This document shows positions 1-7,527 of a DNA stretch of 24,581 bases, piece by piece. Source of the DNA: JBBRTJ01 sp038244535. Lineage in GTDB: Bacteria; Actinomycetota; Acidimicrobiia; Acidimicrobiales; Ilumatobacteraceae. A program made the translations under genes and the position numbers. How positions within the stretch are numbered: the first letter of the stretch is position 1; every line of letters starts with the position of its first letter. The stretch covers positions 1 to 24,581 of the forward strand of contig JBBRTJ010000055.1 of NCBI GenBank assembly GCA_038244535.1, given 5' to 3'. Below the pieces are notes generated by a model, which saw only the letters and a program-made list of their open reading frames with translations, did not search any database and was not told the DNA's origin.

Positions 1-11
1 GAGTATGAGTC

Positions 12-767
12 ATGGCGACACGAACCCCTCGGAGTGCAGCTCCAGTGGCGTACGACCCGTCGGCGTTCCCGGCGTTCGCAGTCACGGTCGACGTCGTGGT
101 GCTGACCATGTCCGCAGGAGTGCTCGAGGTCCTGCTCGTCCGCCGCGGCCAGGCCCCCTACAAGGGCATGTGGGCGCTCCCCGGGGGCTTCAAGCAGCCG
201 ACCGAGACGCTGGACGAGGCGGCGGCACGTGAGCTGGCCGAGGAGACCCGGGTCCGACCCGCCACCCAACTGACCCAGTTCGGCGCCTACGGCGATCCCG
301 GCCGGGATCCTCGCCTGAACGTGGTGACGATCGCCTACCTGGCCGTCGTGCGAGAGGTGGGCGTCGTCGTCGGCGGCACGGATGCCGCTCACGCCGAGCT
401 CGTGCCTGTGGCCGACGTGCTCGACAGGACGGTCGAGCTGGCTTTCGACCACCTCCGCATCGTGACGGACGCCATCGTCCGAGTCGGCCGCGATCTCGAG
501 AGCACCGGACTGGCGACTGCCTTCGTCGGCCCCACCTTCACCCTGGCCGAGCTACGAGCGGTGTACGAGGCCGTGTGGGACGTGACACTGGATGGCGGGA
601 ACTTCCGGCGCAGCGTGGCCGAGGACAAGGGGTGGGTCGTCCCCACGGGCCGCCGCGCCCCATCGGGTGCGGCAGGAGGCAAGCCGGCGGAGCTCTTCAG
701 AGCGGGCCGGGCGTGGAAGAAGGGCGGGCCCATCCGGCGCCCGCGACGGGCACAGAGAGGGCAGTGA
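12..767 (+). CDS. Nudix hydrolase-domain protein, NrtR-like (possible regulator)
   Basis: This 251-residue protein has an N-terminal Nudix fold and a C-terminal region resembling the winged-helix part of NrtR-type regulators. The Nudix box runs from G59 to V81 (G-x5-E65, then R73-E74-L75 and E77-E78). The glycine usually found near the end of the box is R80. Family members either hydrolyse ADP-ribose-type nucleotides or have become ADP-ribose-sensing repressors. The C-terminal stretch with FTLAELRAVYEAVWD and GNFRRSV (about residues 178-203) matches the DNA-binding half of NrtR-like proteins in general form. The tail is basic and rich in Arg, Gly and Ala. The start lies 11 bases from the window edge, so its upstream signals cannot be judged. 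The next gene begins 4 bases after the stop, so the two are probably co-transcribed. Membership of the Nudix family is sure; the choice between enzyme and regulator is inference. Confidence 0.85.
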   Translation: MATRTPRSAAPVAYDPSAFPAFAVTVDVVVLTMSAGVLEVLLVRRGQAPYKGMWALPGGFKQPTETLDEAAARELAEETRVRPATQLTQFGAYGDPGRDPRLNVVTIAYLAVVREVGVVVGGTDAAHAELVPVADVLDRTVELAFDHLRIVTDAIVRVGRDLESTGLATAFVGPTFTLAELRAVYEAVWDVTLDGGNFRRSVAEDKGWVVPTGRRAPSGAAGGKPAELFRAGRAWKKGGPIRRPRRAQRGQ

Positions 768-771
768 AGCC

Positions 772-1746
<975 letters not shown>

Positions 1747-1797
1747 CCAAAGCGGGACAGCTCCACGAAAGGTCTCGTTCAGACTACGTTCGTCGAT

Positions 1798-1818
1798 TCC
1801 CGCCGACCCGTAGCGGGA
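1798..1818 (+). promoter_or_regulatory. Small stem-loop in the amt leader
   Basis: The arms TCCCGC (1798-1803) and GCGGGA (1813-1818) can pair around a 9-base loop. A TACGTT hexamer that could serve as a -10 box lies at 1785-1790, which would place the hairpin at the very 5' end of the amt message. No T-run follows, so it is not a classical terminator. It may stabilise the RNA or be chance in GC-rich DNA. I found no recognisable GlnR box in 1747-1854. A good ribosome site, GAGGAG, is at 1843-1848, 6 bases before the amt ATG. Confidence 0.25.
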
Positions 1819-1854
1819 GGGTGCCCCGCCTACGACGCCGACGAGGAGATCCCG

Positions 1855-3090
1855 ATGGATTCAGGTGCAACCGCCTGGGTGTTGGTCTCGGCCGCTCTCG
1901 TGTTGTTCATGACCCCCGGGCTGGCCTTGTTCTATGGCGGCATGGTCCGCTCGAAGCACGTGCTCGGCATGCTCATGCAGAGCGTGTTCGCCATGGGCCT
2001 GATCAGCGTCCTGTGGGCGGTGGTCGGCTTCAGCCTCGCCTTCGGCGGTGACGGCAAGTTCTTCGGGAACTTCGACTTCGCGTTCTTGAGCAACATCACC
2101 AAGGTGACCACGGTCCCCGGCTACACCGGCGACTACGCGCTGGTCGTGCCGGTACTGGCCTTCGTCGCCTACCAGATGATGTTCGCCATCATCACGCCCG
2201 CCCTCATCAGCGGAGCAACTGCCGACCGGTTGAAGTTCAGCTCCTACGCGCTCTTCATCGGGCTGTGGGGCGTGCTCGTGTACCCGCAGGTGGCCCACTG
2301 GGTGTTCAGCCCGAACGGCTTCCTGTTCAAGGGTGGGGCGCTCGACTTCGCCGGGGGCACGGTGGTGCACATCAGCGCAGGCATCGCCGCACTGGCGGTG
2401 GTGCTCGTGATCGGGCCCCGCCGGGGCCACCTTCGCGAGGCGATGCCCCCGCACAACCTGCCGCTCACGATGCTCGGCATGGGGATCTTGTGGTTCGGCT
2501 GGTTCGGCTTCAACGCCGGCTCGGCGCTGGCCGCCAATGGCCTGGCCGCCCAAGCGCTCCTCAACACCCACCTAGCGGCCGCCGCCGCCATGCTCGGCTG
2601 GCTGCTCATCGAACGCGTCGTCGCCGGGCACGCGACCACGCTCGGTGCTGCCTCCGGGGCGGTGGCCGGGCTCGTCGCCATCACCCCGTGTGCGGGGTAC
2701 GTCGGCGGCATGGCCCCGATCATCATCGGGCTCCTTGCCGGGGCTGTCTGCTACGCGGCGCTCAAGCTCAAGGCCACGTTCAGGTTCGACGACAGCCTCG
2801 ACGTGATCGCCGTCCACCTCATCGGCGGCCTCCTCGGCTCGATCCTGCTCGGCTTCTTCGCCGACACGAGCGTCAACTCCCTCGGCTTCGACGGCGTCTT
2901 CTTCGGCGGCGGAACCGAGCTGCTGTGGAACCAAGCGCGGGCCTGCGCCATCACCCTCGTGTTCTCGTTCGTGGTGTCGTACGCCATCGCCACTGCGATC
3001 CACAGGACCGTCGGCCTGCGCGTGTCGGCTGACGACGAGCAGATCGGCCTCGACCAGAGCCAGCACGCCGAGACGGCGTACCAATCATGA
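1855..3090 (+). CDS. amt: Ammonium transporter, Amt/MEP/Rh family
   Basis: This 411-residue integral membrane protein takes up ammonium. The Amt signature DFAGGTVVHISAG contains D164 and the first pore histidine H172; the second pore histidine is H321 in DVIAVHLIGG. The N-terminal block GLALFYGGMVRSKHVL and the MMFAIITPALISGA segment (residues 108-121) are also family hallmarks. About eleven hydrophobic segments fill residues 5-380, and a hydrophilic tail rich in Asp, Glu and Gln follows. Length is typical. GAGGAG at 1843-1848 is a well-spaced ribosome site. The gene is followed after 31 bases by a PII gene, the standard amtB-glnK pairing in which PII binds the cytoplasmic face of the channel and closes it when nitrogen is plentiful. 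No glnD is present in the window. Confidence 0.97.
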   Translation: MDSGATAWVLVSAALVLFMTPGLALFYGGMVRSKHVLGMLMQSVFAMGLISVLWAVVGFSLAFGGDGKFFGNFDFAFLSNITKVTTVPGYTGDYALVVPVLAFVAYQMMFAIITPALISGATADRLKFSSYALFIGLWGVLVYPQVAHWVFSPNGFLFKGGALDFAGGTVVHISAGIAALAVVLVIGPRRGHLREAMPPHNLPLTMLGMGILWFGWFGFNAGSALAANGLAAQALLNTHLAAAAAMLGWLLIERVVAGHATTLGAASGAVAGLVAITPCAGYVGGMAPIIIGLLAGAVCYAALKLKATFRFDDSLDVIAVHLIGGLLGSILLGFFADTSVNSLGFDGVFFGGGTELLWNQARACAITLVFSFVVSYAIATAIHRTVGLRVSADDEQIGLDQSQHAETAYQS

Positions 3091-3121
3091 ACACGTCGGT
3101 CGTGATCACGGAGGCCATGCC

Positions 3122-3460
3122 ATGAAGCTCATCACCGCTGTCGTGAAGCCCTTCAAGCTCGATGATGTGAAGACCGCCTTGAAATCCGCTGGCATCACCG
3201 GCATCACCGTCAGCGACGTCAAGGGCTTCGGCCGCCAGGGTGGCCACTCGGAGACCTATCGCGGCGCGGAGTACCAGATCGATTTCGTGCCCAAGGTCCG
3301 CATCGACGTCGTGGTCGATGACGGCGACGCCGACCGGGTGGTGGATGCCATCACCTCGAGCGCCGCCACCGGCAAGATCGGCGACGGCAAGATCTGGGTC
3401 ACCGCGGTCGAGCGCATCGTTCGGATCCGGACAGGCGAAGAGGGCCCCGACGCCGTCTGA
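3122..3460 (+). CDS. glnK: Nitrogen regulatory protein PII (GlnK type)
   Basis: A 112-residue PII signal protein. The T-loop has the signature YRGAEY ending in Y51, the residue uridylylated or adenylylated in many bacteria. The C-terminal signature TGKIGDGKIWV and the nucleotide-contacting RIVRIRTGEE block are intact. PII trimers bind ATP, ADP and 2-oxoglutarate and report the carbon/nitrogen balance. Linkage to amt argues for the GlnK role of gating the transporter. The start is fixed by GGAGG at 3110-3114, 7 bases before the ATG. The stop codon TGA directly abuts the reverse stop of the neighbouring Rieske gene, together forming TGATCA at 3458-3463, so the two convergent genes have no spacer. 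The modifying enzyme is not in the window, so whether Y51 is modified is unknown. Confidence 0.96.
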   Translation: MKLITAVVKPFKLDDVKTALKSAGITGITVSDVKGFGRQGGHSETYRGAEYQIDFVPKVRIDVVVDDGDADRVVDAITSSAATGKIGDGKIWVTAVERIVRIRTGEEGPDAV

Positions 3461-4798
3461 TCAGCGCTCGCTCATCCAGTGGTTCAGCCAGTCGTGGTAG
3501 TGCTGGATGCGCGCCTCGTCCTCGCACAGGATCTGCGACTCGAACCCCCGTGAGTGCATCCCGGCCTGGACGTCGCGGATGTAGTGCACGTCCTGGTCGA
3601 TCGTGAGGGTCATCGTCTTTCGGCCCTCGATGATGTCCTCCTGGGAGAACTCGTCGTGCTCGGGTCGGGGGACCGGTGCGAGGTCGGCCGCGTCGTACGG
3701 CTCGAAGGCGACACCCTCGCGCCGAGCGACCTCCTCGCGCGGCTGGCGGTGGAACGTGAGCTTGTCCCAGTAGCACCAGTTGGGGTCGGTGGGATGAGGC
3801 CGAACCCGCATGACGAGCGCGTCGTCGGGCTGGATGGTGATCATCGTGTTCGGGAAGATGTTGTACTGCTCGACATCGCTGAGCCGTTCGTCGGTCAAGC
3901 CGTCGTAGTCCCATCCCAGCCGGGGGCCGGCCTCCCGGCGCAGCTTCTGCACATCGGTGCGGATGTCCAGCACCCGTCCGACGTACTCGGCGGGGTCGGC
4001 CCCGAACACCCGCAGCTGCCGCTTGAGGTACGGCGTCGGCTCATCGGGGATCGGGAGCCGCGTGTTCACCGTGTGCCCGTCGATCGTGACGCTCGTGTGG
4101 CCGTTGCCGAACAGGTCGACCAGCGCGGTCGGGCAGTCGAACATCAGCTCGTGCTGGGGGTGGATGTGCTCGACGTGGTACAGCTCCTGGAAGTTGTCAA
4201 AGACCGCCTTCCAGTTGCAACCGAGCCCCACCGACTGGTCGGCGACGAGGGTCATCGTCTCGAGGCGGAAGGGGGCGATGCGGTCGGCCACGGGACCGAG
4301 GAAGTCGACCAACGGGGGCGAGTCGGGGTCCATGCAGATCCAGACCAGCCCGAGGCTGGCGCCCACCCGCACCGGCTTCAACGAGTGGGCCGCTCGATCG
4401 ACCCCTCCGGGGAAGCGCTGGTTCTCGGGCACCACCACGAGCCGGCCGTCGGGGCGGTAGCTCCACCCGTGGTACGGGCAGGTGAAGCTGCGCTCGCACC
4501 CGCGCTCGTTCACCATCAACCGGGCACCGCGGTGCTGGCACACGTTGTAGTGGGCAGCCAGCTCACCGCCCTGGGTGCGTGACACCAGGATCGACTCACG
4601 GGCGATGTTGAGCACGACGTACTGGCCCGGTTCGGCCACGTCGCCCTCCAGGCAGGCGAACTGCCAGACGCGGGGCCACAGCACCTCGTGCTCGTTGGCC
4701 AGCCACCGCTCGGAGATGTAGCGCTCCGGCGTGATCGGCTGAGACGGCCGAGGCGGCGTCTGGTGAACGACGATCGGGCGAGCATGGACCTCGGGCAT
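3461..4798 (-). CDS. Rieske non-heme iron oxygenase, alpha subunit
   Basis: A 445-residue aromatic-ring-hydroxylating oxygenase. The Rieske [2Fe-2S] ligands are C87 and H89 in CQHRGA and C107 and H110 in CPYHGW, with 17 residues between H89 and C107. The mononuclear iron site shows NFQELYHVEHIH, giving H208 and H213, with E205 at the position of the bridging acid (Asp in naphthalene dioxygenase, Glu in carnitine-type and related enzymes). The enzyme uses electrons from a separate reductase to insert oxygen into its substrate. No ferredoxin, reductase or small beta subunit is nearby, so partners must be encoded elsewhere. GGGGA lies just before the ATG. The 3' tail of a lost SDR gene on the same strand ends 24 bases upstream, hinting at a former oxygenase-dehydrogenase operon. 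Substrate unknown. Confidence 0.92.
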   Translation of the reverse strand: MPEVHARPIVVHQTPPRPSQPITPERYISERWLANEHEVLWPRVWQFACLEGDVAEPGQYVVLNIARESILVSRTQGGELAAHYNVCQHRGARLMVNERGCERSFTCPYHGWSYRPDGRLVVVPENQRFPGGVDRAAHSLKPVRVGASLGLVWICMDPDSPPLVDFLGPVADRIAPFRLETMTLVADQSVGLGCNWKAVFDNFQELYHVEHIHPQHELMFDCPTALVDLFGNGHTSVTIDGHTVNTRLPIPDEPTPYLKRQLRVFGADPAEYVGRVLDIRTDVQKLRREAGPRLGWDYDGLTDERLSDVEQYNIFPNTMITIQPDDALVMRVRPHPTDPNWCYWDKLTFHRQPREEVARREGVAFEPYDAADLAPVPRPEHDEFSQEDIIEGRKTMTLTIDQDVHYIRDVQAGMHSRGFESQILCEDEARIQHYHDWLNHWMSER

Positions 4799-4822
4799 GG
4801 TTCCCCATTTCGTACGACACGA

Positions 4823-4930
4823 TCAGAGCTTGGCGAGCTGGCCACCGTCGAGCGGCACGTCGTGACCGTTGATCATCGCGGCCGAGTCGGTGCAGAGGAA
4901 AACCACGAGCCGGGCCACGTCGTTCGGCCA
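4823..4930 (-). pseudogene. 3' remnant of a short-chain dehydrogenase (SDR) gene
   Basis: On the minus strand the last 35 codons of an SDR are readable. The segment starts WPNDVARLVVFLC, which corresponds to the usual PEDVA..V.FL helix, and ends with INGHDVPLDGGQLAKL, corresponding to the family's ITGQ...VDGG tail, then TGA. No homology continues upstream: the frame stays open into the epoxide hydrolase gene but the sequence no longer resembles an SDR, and the Rossmann and YxxxK parts are absent. It sits directly ahead of the Rieske gene on the same strand. The remnant is most simply what is left after a deletion. The neighbouring plus-strand fragment has its 5' part missing at the same point. 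Confidence 0.7.
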
Positions 4931-4934
4931 GCTC

Positions 4935-5048
4935 GGCCTCGTGTCACTCGCCGCCGGCTTCGTGATGACCGCGTGGATCATCATCGTGCTCGGCTGGTTC
5001 CAGGATCGCTGGTTCAACGAGCAGACCGCGCCCATCACGAGGCCGTGA
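4935..5048 (+). pseudogene. 3' remnant of a membrane-protein gene
   Basis: Reading the plus strand in the frame that ends at the TGA of 5046-5048 gives one clear transmembrane segment, LVSLAAGFVMTAWIIIVLGWF, followed by a polar tail ending in APITRP. This looks like the C-terminus of a multi-pass membrane protein; the family cannot be named from so little. No ribosome site or convincing start precedes it, although a GTG at 4941 would allow a 35-residue single-pass protein, which is the main alternative. The homology breaks off at about 4930-4935, exactly where the minus-strand SDR remnant also breaks off. Two 3' ends back to back are what one internal deletion across a divergent gene pair would leave. 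Confidence 0.5.
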
Positions 5049-5085
5049 GCACTTGCGCACCCGACGGAGCGGCAGCCGCGCGACC

Positions 5086-5091
5086 TACGGT
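5086..5091 (+). promoter_or_regulatory. Putative -10 box for a leaderless epoxide hydrolase transcript
   Basis: TACGGT fits the TANNNT pattern of actinobacterial -10 boxes and lies 7 bases before the ATG at 5099. A transcript starting 6-7 bases after it would begin at the start codon, and no Shine-Dalgarno sequence is present. No -35 match is visible. The same TACGGT stands 6 bases before the flavoprotein gene at 7528. Confidence 0.4.
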
Positions 5092-5098
5092 CGCAGTC

Positions 5099-6253
5099 AT
5101 GTCCGATGCCATCACGCCGTTCCAGATCGAGGTCGACGAGGCCACCCTGGTCGACCTGCACGACCGACTCGCCCGCACCCGTTGGCCCGACCACGAGACG
5201 GTCGACGACTGGAGCCAGGGGATCCCGCTCGCCTACGTGCAGGAAGTGTGCGACTACTGGCGGACGTCATACGACTGGCGGGCCCGCGAGGCCCACCTCA
5301 ACCAGTTCCCCCAGTTCCGCACCACGCTGAGCGGCGGGAGCGACGAGCCCCTCGGCTTCCACTTCATCCATGCCCGCTCCCCCGAGCCCGACGCCTTCCC
5401 GCTCGTGCTCACCCACGGCTGGCCAGGCTCGACGGTCGAGTTCATGAAGGTCATCGGTCCCCTCACGGATCCGGCCGCCCACGGTGGCGATCGCGCCGAC
5501 GCGTTCCACATCGTGGCGCCATCGCTGCCGGGCTACGGCTTCAGCGACAAGCCGACCCGAACCGGCTGGGGCGTCGAGCGCATCGCGATGGCGTGGGACG
5601 AGCTGATGGTGCGCCTCGGCTACGACCGCTACGGCGCCCAGGGCGGCGACTGGGGTTCGTCGGTCACCACCCGCATCGGATCGCAGGACCTCGGCCACTG
5701 CGCGGGGATCCACATCAACATGCCGATCGCCTTCCCGGGGCCTGACGACCTGGCCGATCTCACCCCGGCCGAGATGACCGCCATCGGCAAGTTCCAGCAC
5801 TACCAGGACCAGGACTCCGGCTACTCCAAGCAGCAGAGCACCAGACCGCAGACGGTGGGCTACAGCCTGGTCGACTCGCCCGCCGGGCAGGCCGCATGGA
5901 TCCTCGAGAAGTACTGGGCGTGGACCGACAACGACGGCAGCCCCGAGAGCGCCATCGCCCGAGACGAGCTGCTCGACAACGTGATGATCTACTGGCTGAA
6001 CGGCGCCGGCGCCTCGTCGGCCCGCCTGTACTGGGAGAGCTTCGCCGCGTTCGGCGGCGTCACGGTGCCGGTGCCGACCGGCGTCTCACAGTTCCCGAAG
6101 GAGATCTTCGCCGCGTCGAGACGCTGGGCCGACCGCGTCTACACCGACATCCGCTACTGGAACGAGCTCGATCGCGGTGGCCATTTCGCCGCCTTCGAAG
6201 AGCCCGACGTCTTCGTCAACGAGCTTCGCTCGTTCTTCCGCCTCGTGCGCTAG
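5099..6253 (+). CDS. Epoxide hydrolase, microsomal (EPHX1) type
   Basis: A 384-residue alpha/beta hydrolase with the N-terminal EHN domain (residues 5-115). It opens epoxides to vicinal diols. The oxyanion-hole motif is HGWPGS at 106-111, the nucleophile is D184 in GGDWGS, a substrate-polarising tyrosine is Y311 in SARLYWE, the acid is probably E335 in FPKEI, and the base is H362 in RGGHFAAFEEPD. The last motif is nearly identical to the human microsomal enzyme. The frame is open upstream to 4688, but that part covers gene remnants and is rejected; the ATG at 5099 begins the EHN homology. A TACGGT hexamer 7 bases ahead suggests a leaderless transcript. The neighbouring oxygenase and flavoprotein genes suggest a role in breakdown or detoxification of oxygenated cyclic compounds, but no common operon exists. 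Confidence 0.94.
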   Translation: MSDAITPFQIEVDEATLVDLHDRLARTRWPDHETVDDWSQGIPLAYVQEVCDYWRTSYDWRAREAHLNQFPQFRTTLSGGSDEPLGFHFIHARSPEPDAFPLVLTHGWPGSTVEFMKVIGPLTDPAAHGGDRADAFHIVAPSLPGYGFSDKPTRTGWGVERIAMAWDELMVRLGYDRYGAQGGDWGSSVTTRIGSQDLGHCAGIHINMPIAFPGPDDLADLTPAEMTAIGKFQHYQDQDSGYSKQQSTRPQTVGYSLVDSPAGQAAWILEKYWAWTDNDGSPESAIARDELLDNVMIYWLNGAGASSARLYWESFAAFGGVTVPVPTGVSQFPKEIFAASRRWADRVYTDIRYWNELDRGGHFAAFEEPDVFVNELRSFFRLVR

Positions 6254-6258
6254 CCGCG

Positions 6259-7446
6259 TCAGGAGAGCAGCCCGGCTTGCATCGGCGCGGGGAAGCGGAC
6301 GCTGAAGCGGGTTTCGCCGAGCAGCGCTTCCAGGTCGTGGGCTGCCACCTCGATGGCCGCTCGCTGCTCACGACCGAGCGTGACGAACAGCCTCGTGGCG
6401 ACGCGGCCGTCCTTGCGCTGCACCCAGCCACCCACGACCTTCCCGTCGGCCCAGATCGCCGGTCCGCCATTGCCGTTGCGATCGAACAGTGCGAGCGCAT
6501 CGTCGGGGTCGAGGTACCAGTCGCGCCGCTTCCACCCCATGGTCGTCGGGTCGAGCCCGGGGAGCAGCGCCACCCAGGGCTCGGGCGCCACAACGGCCTC
6601 GACGTCGCCGGCGTTCACCCACCCGGGCTCGCCGTCCACCTCGACCTCGACTGCGCCGCACCCGGCCAGGGCCTGCTTGGTGGCGGCCCCGGTCCATCCC
6701 GTCCACCACTGGAGGTCGCTAGACGGGGCGGGACCGAACGCGTGCAGCCAGCGATCCGCCAACTGGGCCGCGGCTGCGGCCCGATCGAGCCCCTCGACTC
6801 GGCCCCCGATCCAGTCCTCCATCGCCGTCGAGCGGTACTCGCTGTTGATCCACGACCCCGTGGGCTTGGCCCGCACGAGCTCGCCTTCGAAGCCCAGCAG
6901 CAGCAGCACGCGAGTGTGGGCCTGGACCGTGGCCCCGTAGGACTTCCCCGGCGCCATCTGCAACGGCGCCCTCAGCGCCGGCACTGCGACACCGAGCTGG
7001 CGAGCCGTGGACGGCCCCATCGTCGACAGCGCCGCCAGCGTCTGGCGCCGGGCGTCGTCGAGCCACGCCTCGCTGTCATCAGCCACCGCCCCGGCTTGGA
7101 GCAGCGCGAGCAGGCGGCGCCGCTCGACGGCAGCCAGCGCGACGGTCGACGAGGCATGGGCGAGGCGAGCGATCTCGGGCGTCAGCACCCACAGCGTGCG
7201 GCGCATGGCGTGATGGCGCAAGAGCGACCGCTCGTCGTACAGCGCCGCATCCACCGCCTGAAGGGATGGCTCGACCATACGGGCCGAGGCGCTCAGGTAG
7301 ACGGTGACCGGATCGCTGGAGTGCAGCCCGACGAGATCGTTTGCAATCGCAACTACATCGTCGACGCGGCGGCTGACGGCCAAGCGGTGGCGGACGCCGA
7401 TCCGGGCGCGCCGCTCAGCCACCTCGATGCGACGGCGAGCCTTCAT
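6259..7446 (-). CDS. AlkZ-like winged-helix DNA-binding protein (HTH_42 family)
   Basis: A 395-residue member of the HTH_42 family, which includes the DNA glycosylases AlkZ and YcaQ that remove bulky alkylated bases and unhook crosslinks. Typical blocks are MRRTLWVLTPE, the central tandem winged-helix region, LLPGLDPTTMGWKRRDWYLD, and a C-terminal barrel with AIWADGKVVGGWVQRKDGR. At the position of the catalytic Gln-x-Gln of AlkZ the sequence reads L41-H42-S43-S44-D45-P46, so both glutamines are replaced. Histidine variants are, to my knowledge, common in actinobacterial relatives of unproven activity. The frame is open upstream to 7599, but homology starts at MKARRRIEVAERR. It is convergent with the epoxide hydrolase, with 5 bases between stops, and divergent from the flavoprotein. 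Family is secure; glycosylase activity is not. Confidence 0.85.
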   Translation of the reverse strand: MKARRRIEVAERRARIGVRHRLAVSRRVDDVVAIANDLVGLHSSDPVTVYLSASARMVEPSLQAVDAALYDERSLLRHHAMRRTLWVLTPEIARLAHASSTVALAAVERRRLLALLQAGAVADDSEAWLDDARRQTLAALSTMGPSTARQLGVAVPALRAPLQMAPGKSYGATVQAHTRVLLLLGFEGELVRAKPTGSWINSEYRSTAMEDWIGGRVEGLDRAAAAAQLADRWLHAFGPAPSSDLQWWTGWTGAATKQALAGCGAVEVEVDGEPGWVNAGDVEAVVAPEPWVALLPGLDPTTMGWKRRDWYLDPDDALALFDRNGNGGPAIWADGKVVGGWVQRKDGRVATRLFVTLGREQRAAIEVAAHDLEALLGETRFSVRFPAPMQAGLLS

Positions 7447-7454
7447 GGGAGCCG

Positions 7455-7460
7455 ACGCTA
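7455..7460 (-). promoter_or_regulatory. Putative -10 box for the AlkZ-like gene
   Basis: TAGCGT on the minus strand lies 8 bases before the ATG at 7446, with no Shine-Dalgarno sequence between. This fits a leaderless or nearly leaderless transcript. It shares the 81-base divergent intergenic region with the promoter of the flavoprotein gene. Confidence 0.3.
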
Positions 7461-7491
7461 GGGGTCGGGCCGGCACCATCTCGCCGGTGGC

Positions 7492-7521
7492 TTGGGCCGC
7501 GCCGCGAACCGCCCGTACGGT
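7492..7521 (+). promoter_or_regulatory. Putative promoter of the KstD-like gene (leaderless)
   Basis: TTGGGC at 7492-7497 and TACGGT at 7516-7521 are separated by 18 bases. The ATG of the flavoprotein gene follows the second hexamer after exactly 6 bases, so transcription would start at or next to the start codon. There is no ribosome-binding sequence, which agrees with leaderless translation. Confidence 0.45.
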
Positions 7522-7527
7522 GCCGCC

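Noticed and set aside
592..771. Upstream extension of the MDR oxidoreductase frame
   Set aside because: It is inside the Nudix gene and rich in Arg and Gly with no family similarity.
1747..1854. GlnR operator ahead of amt
   Set aside because: No pair of GTnAC/GAAAC-type half sites at the right spacing could be found; only a weak promoter and a hairpin are visible.
4688..5098. N-terminal extension of the epoxide hydrolase ORF
   Set aside because: It runs through the Rieske gene start and the gene remnants and has no homology; the ATG at 5099 starts the EHN domain.
4823..5194. Complete 123-residue minus-strand ORF containing the SDR tail
   Set aside because: Only the last 35 residues resemble an SDR; the rest is antisense to the membrane fragment and the epoxide hydrolase start.
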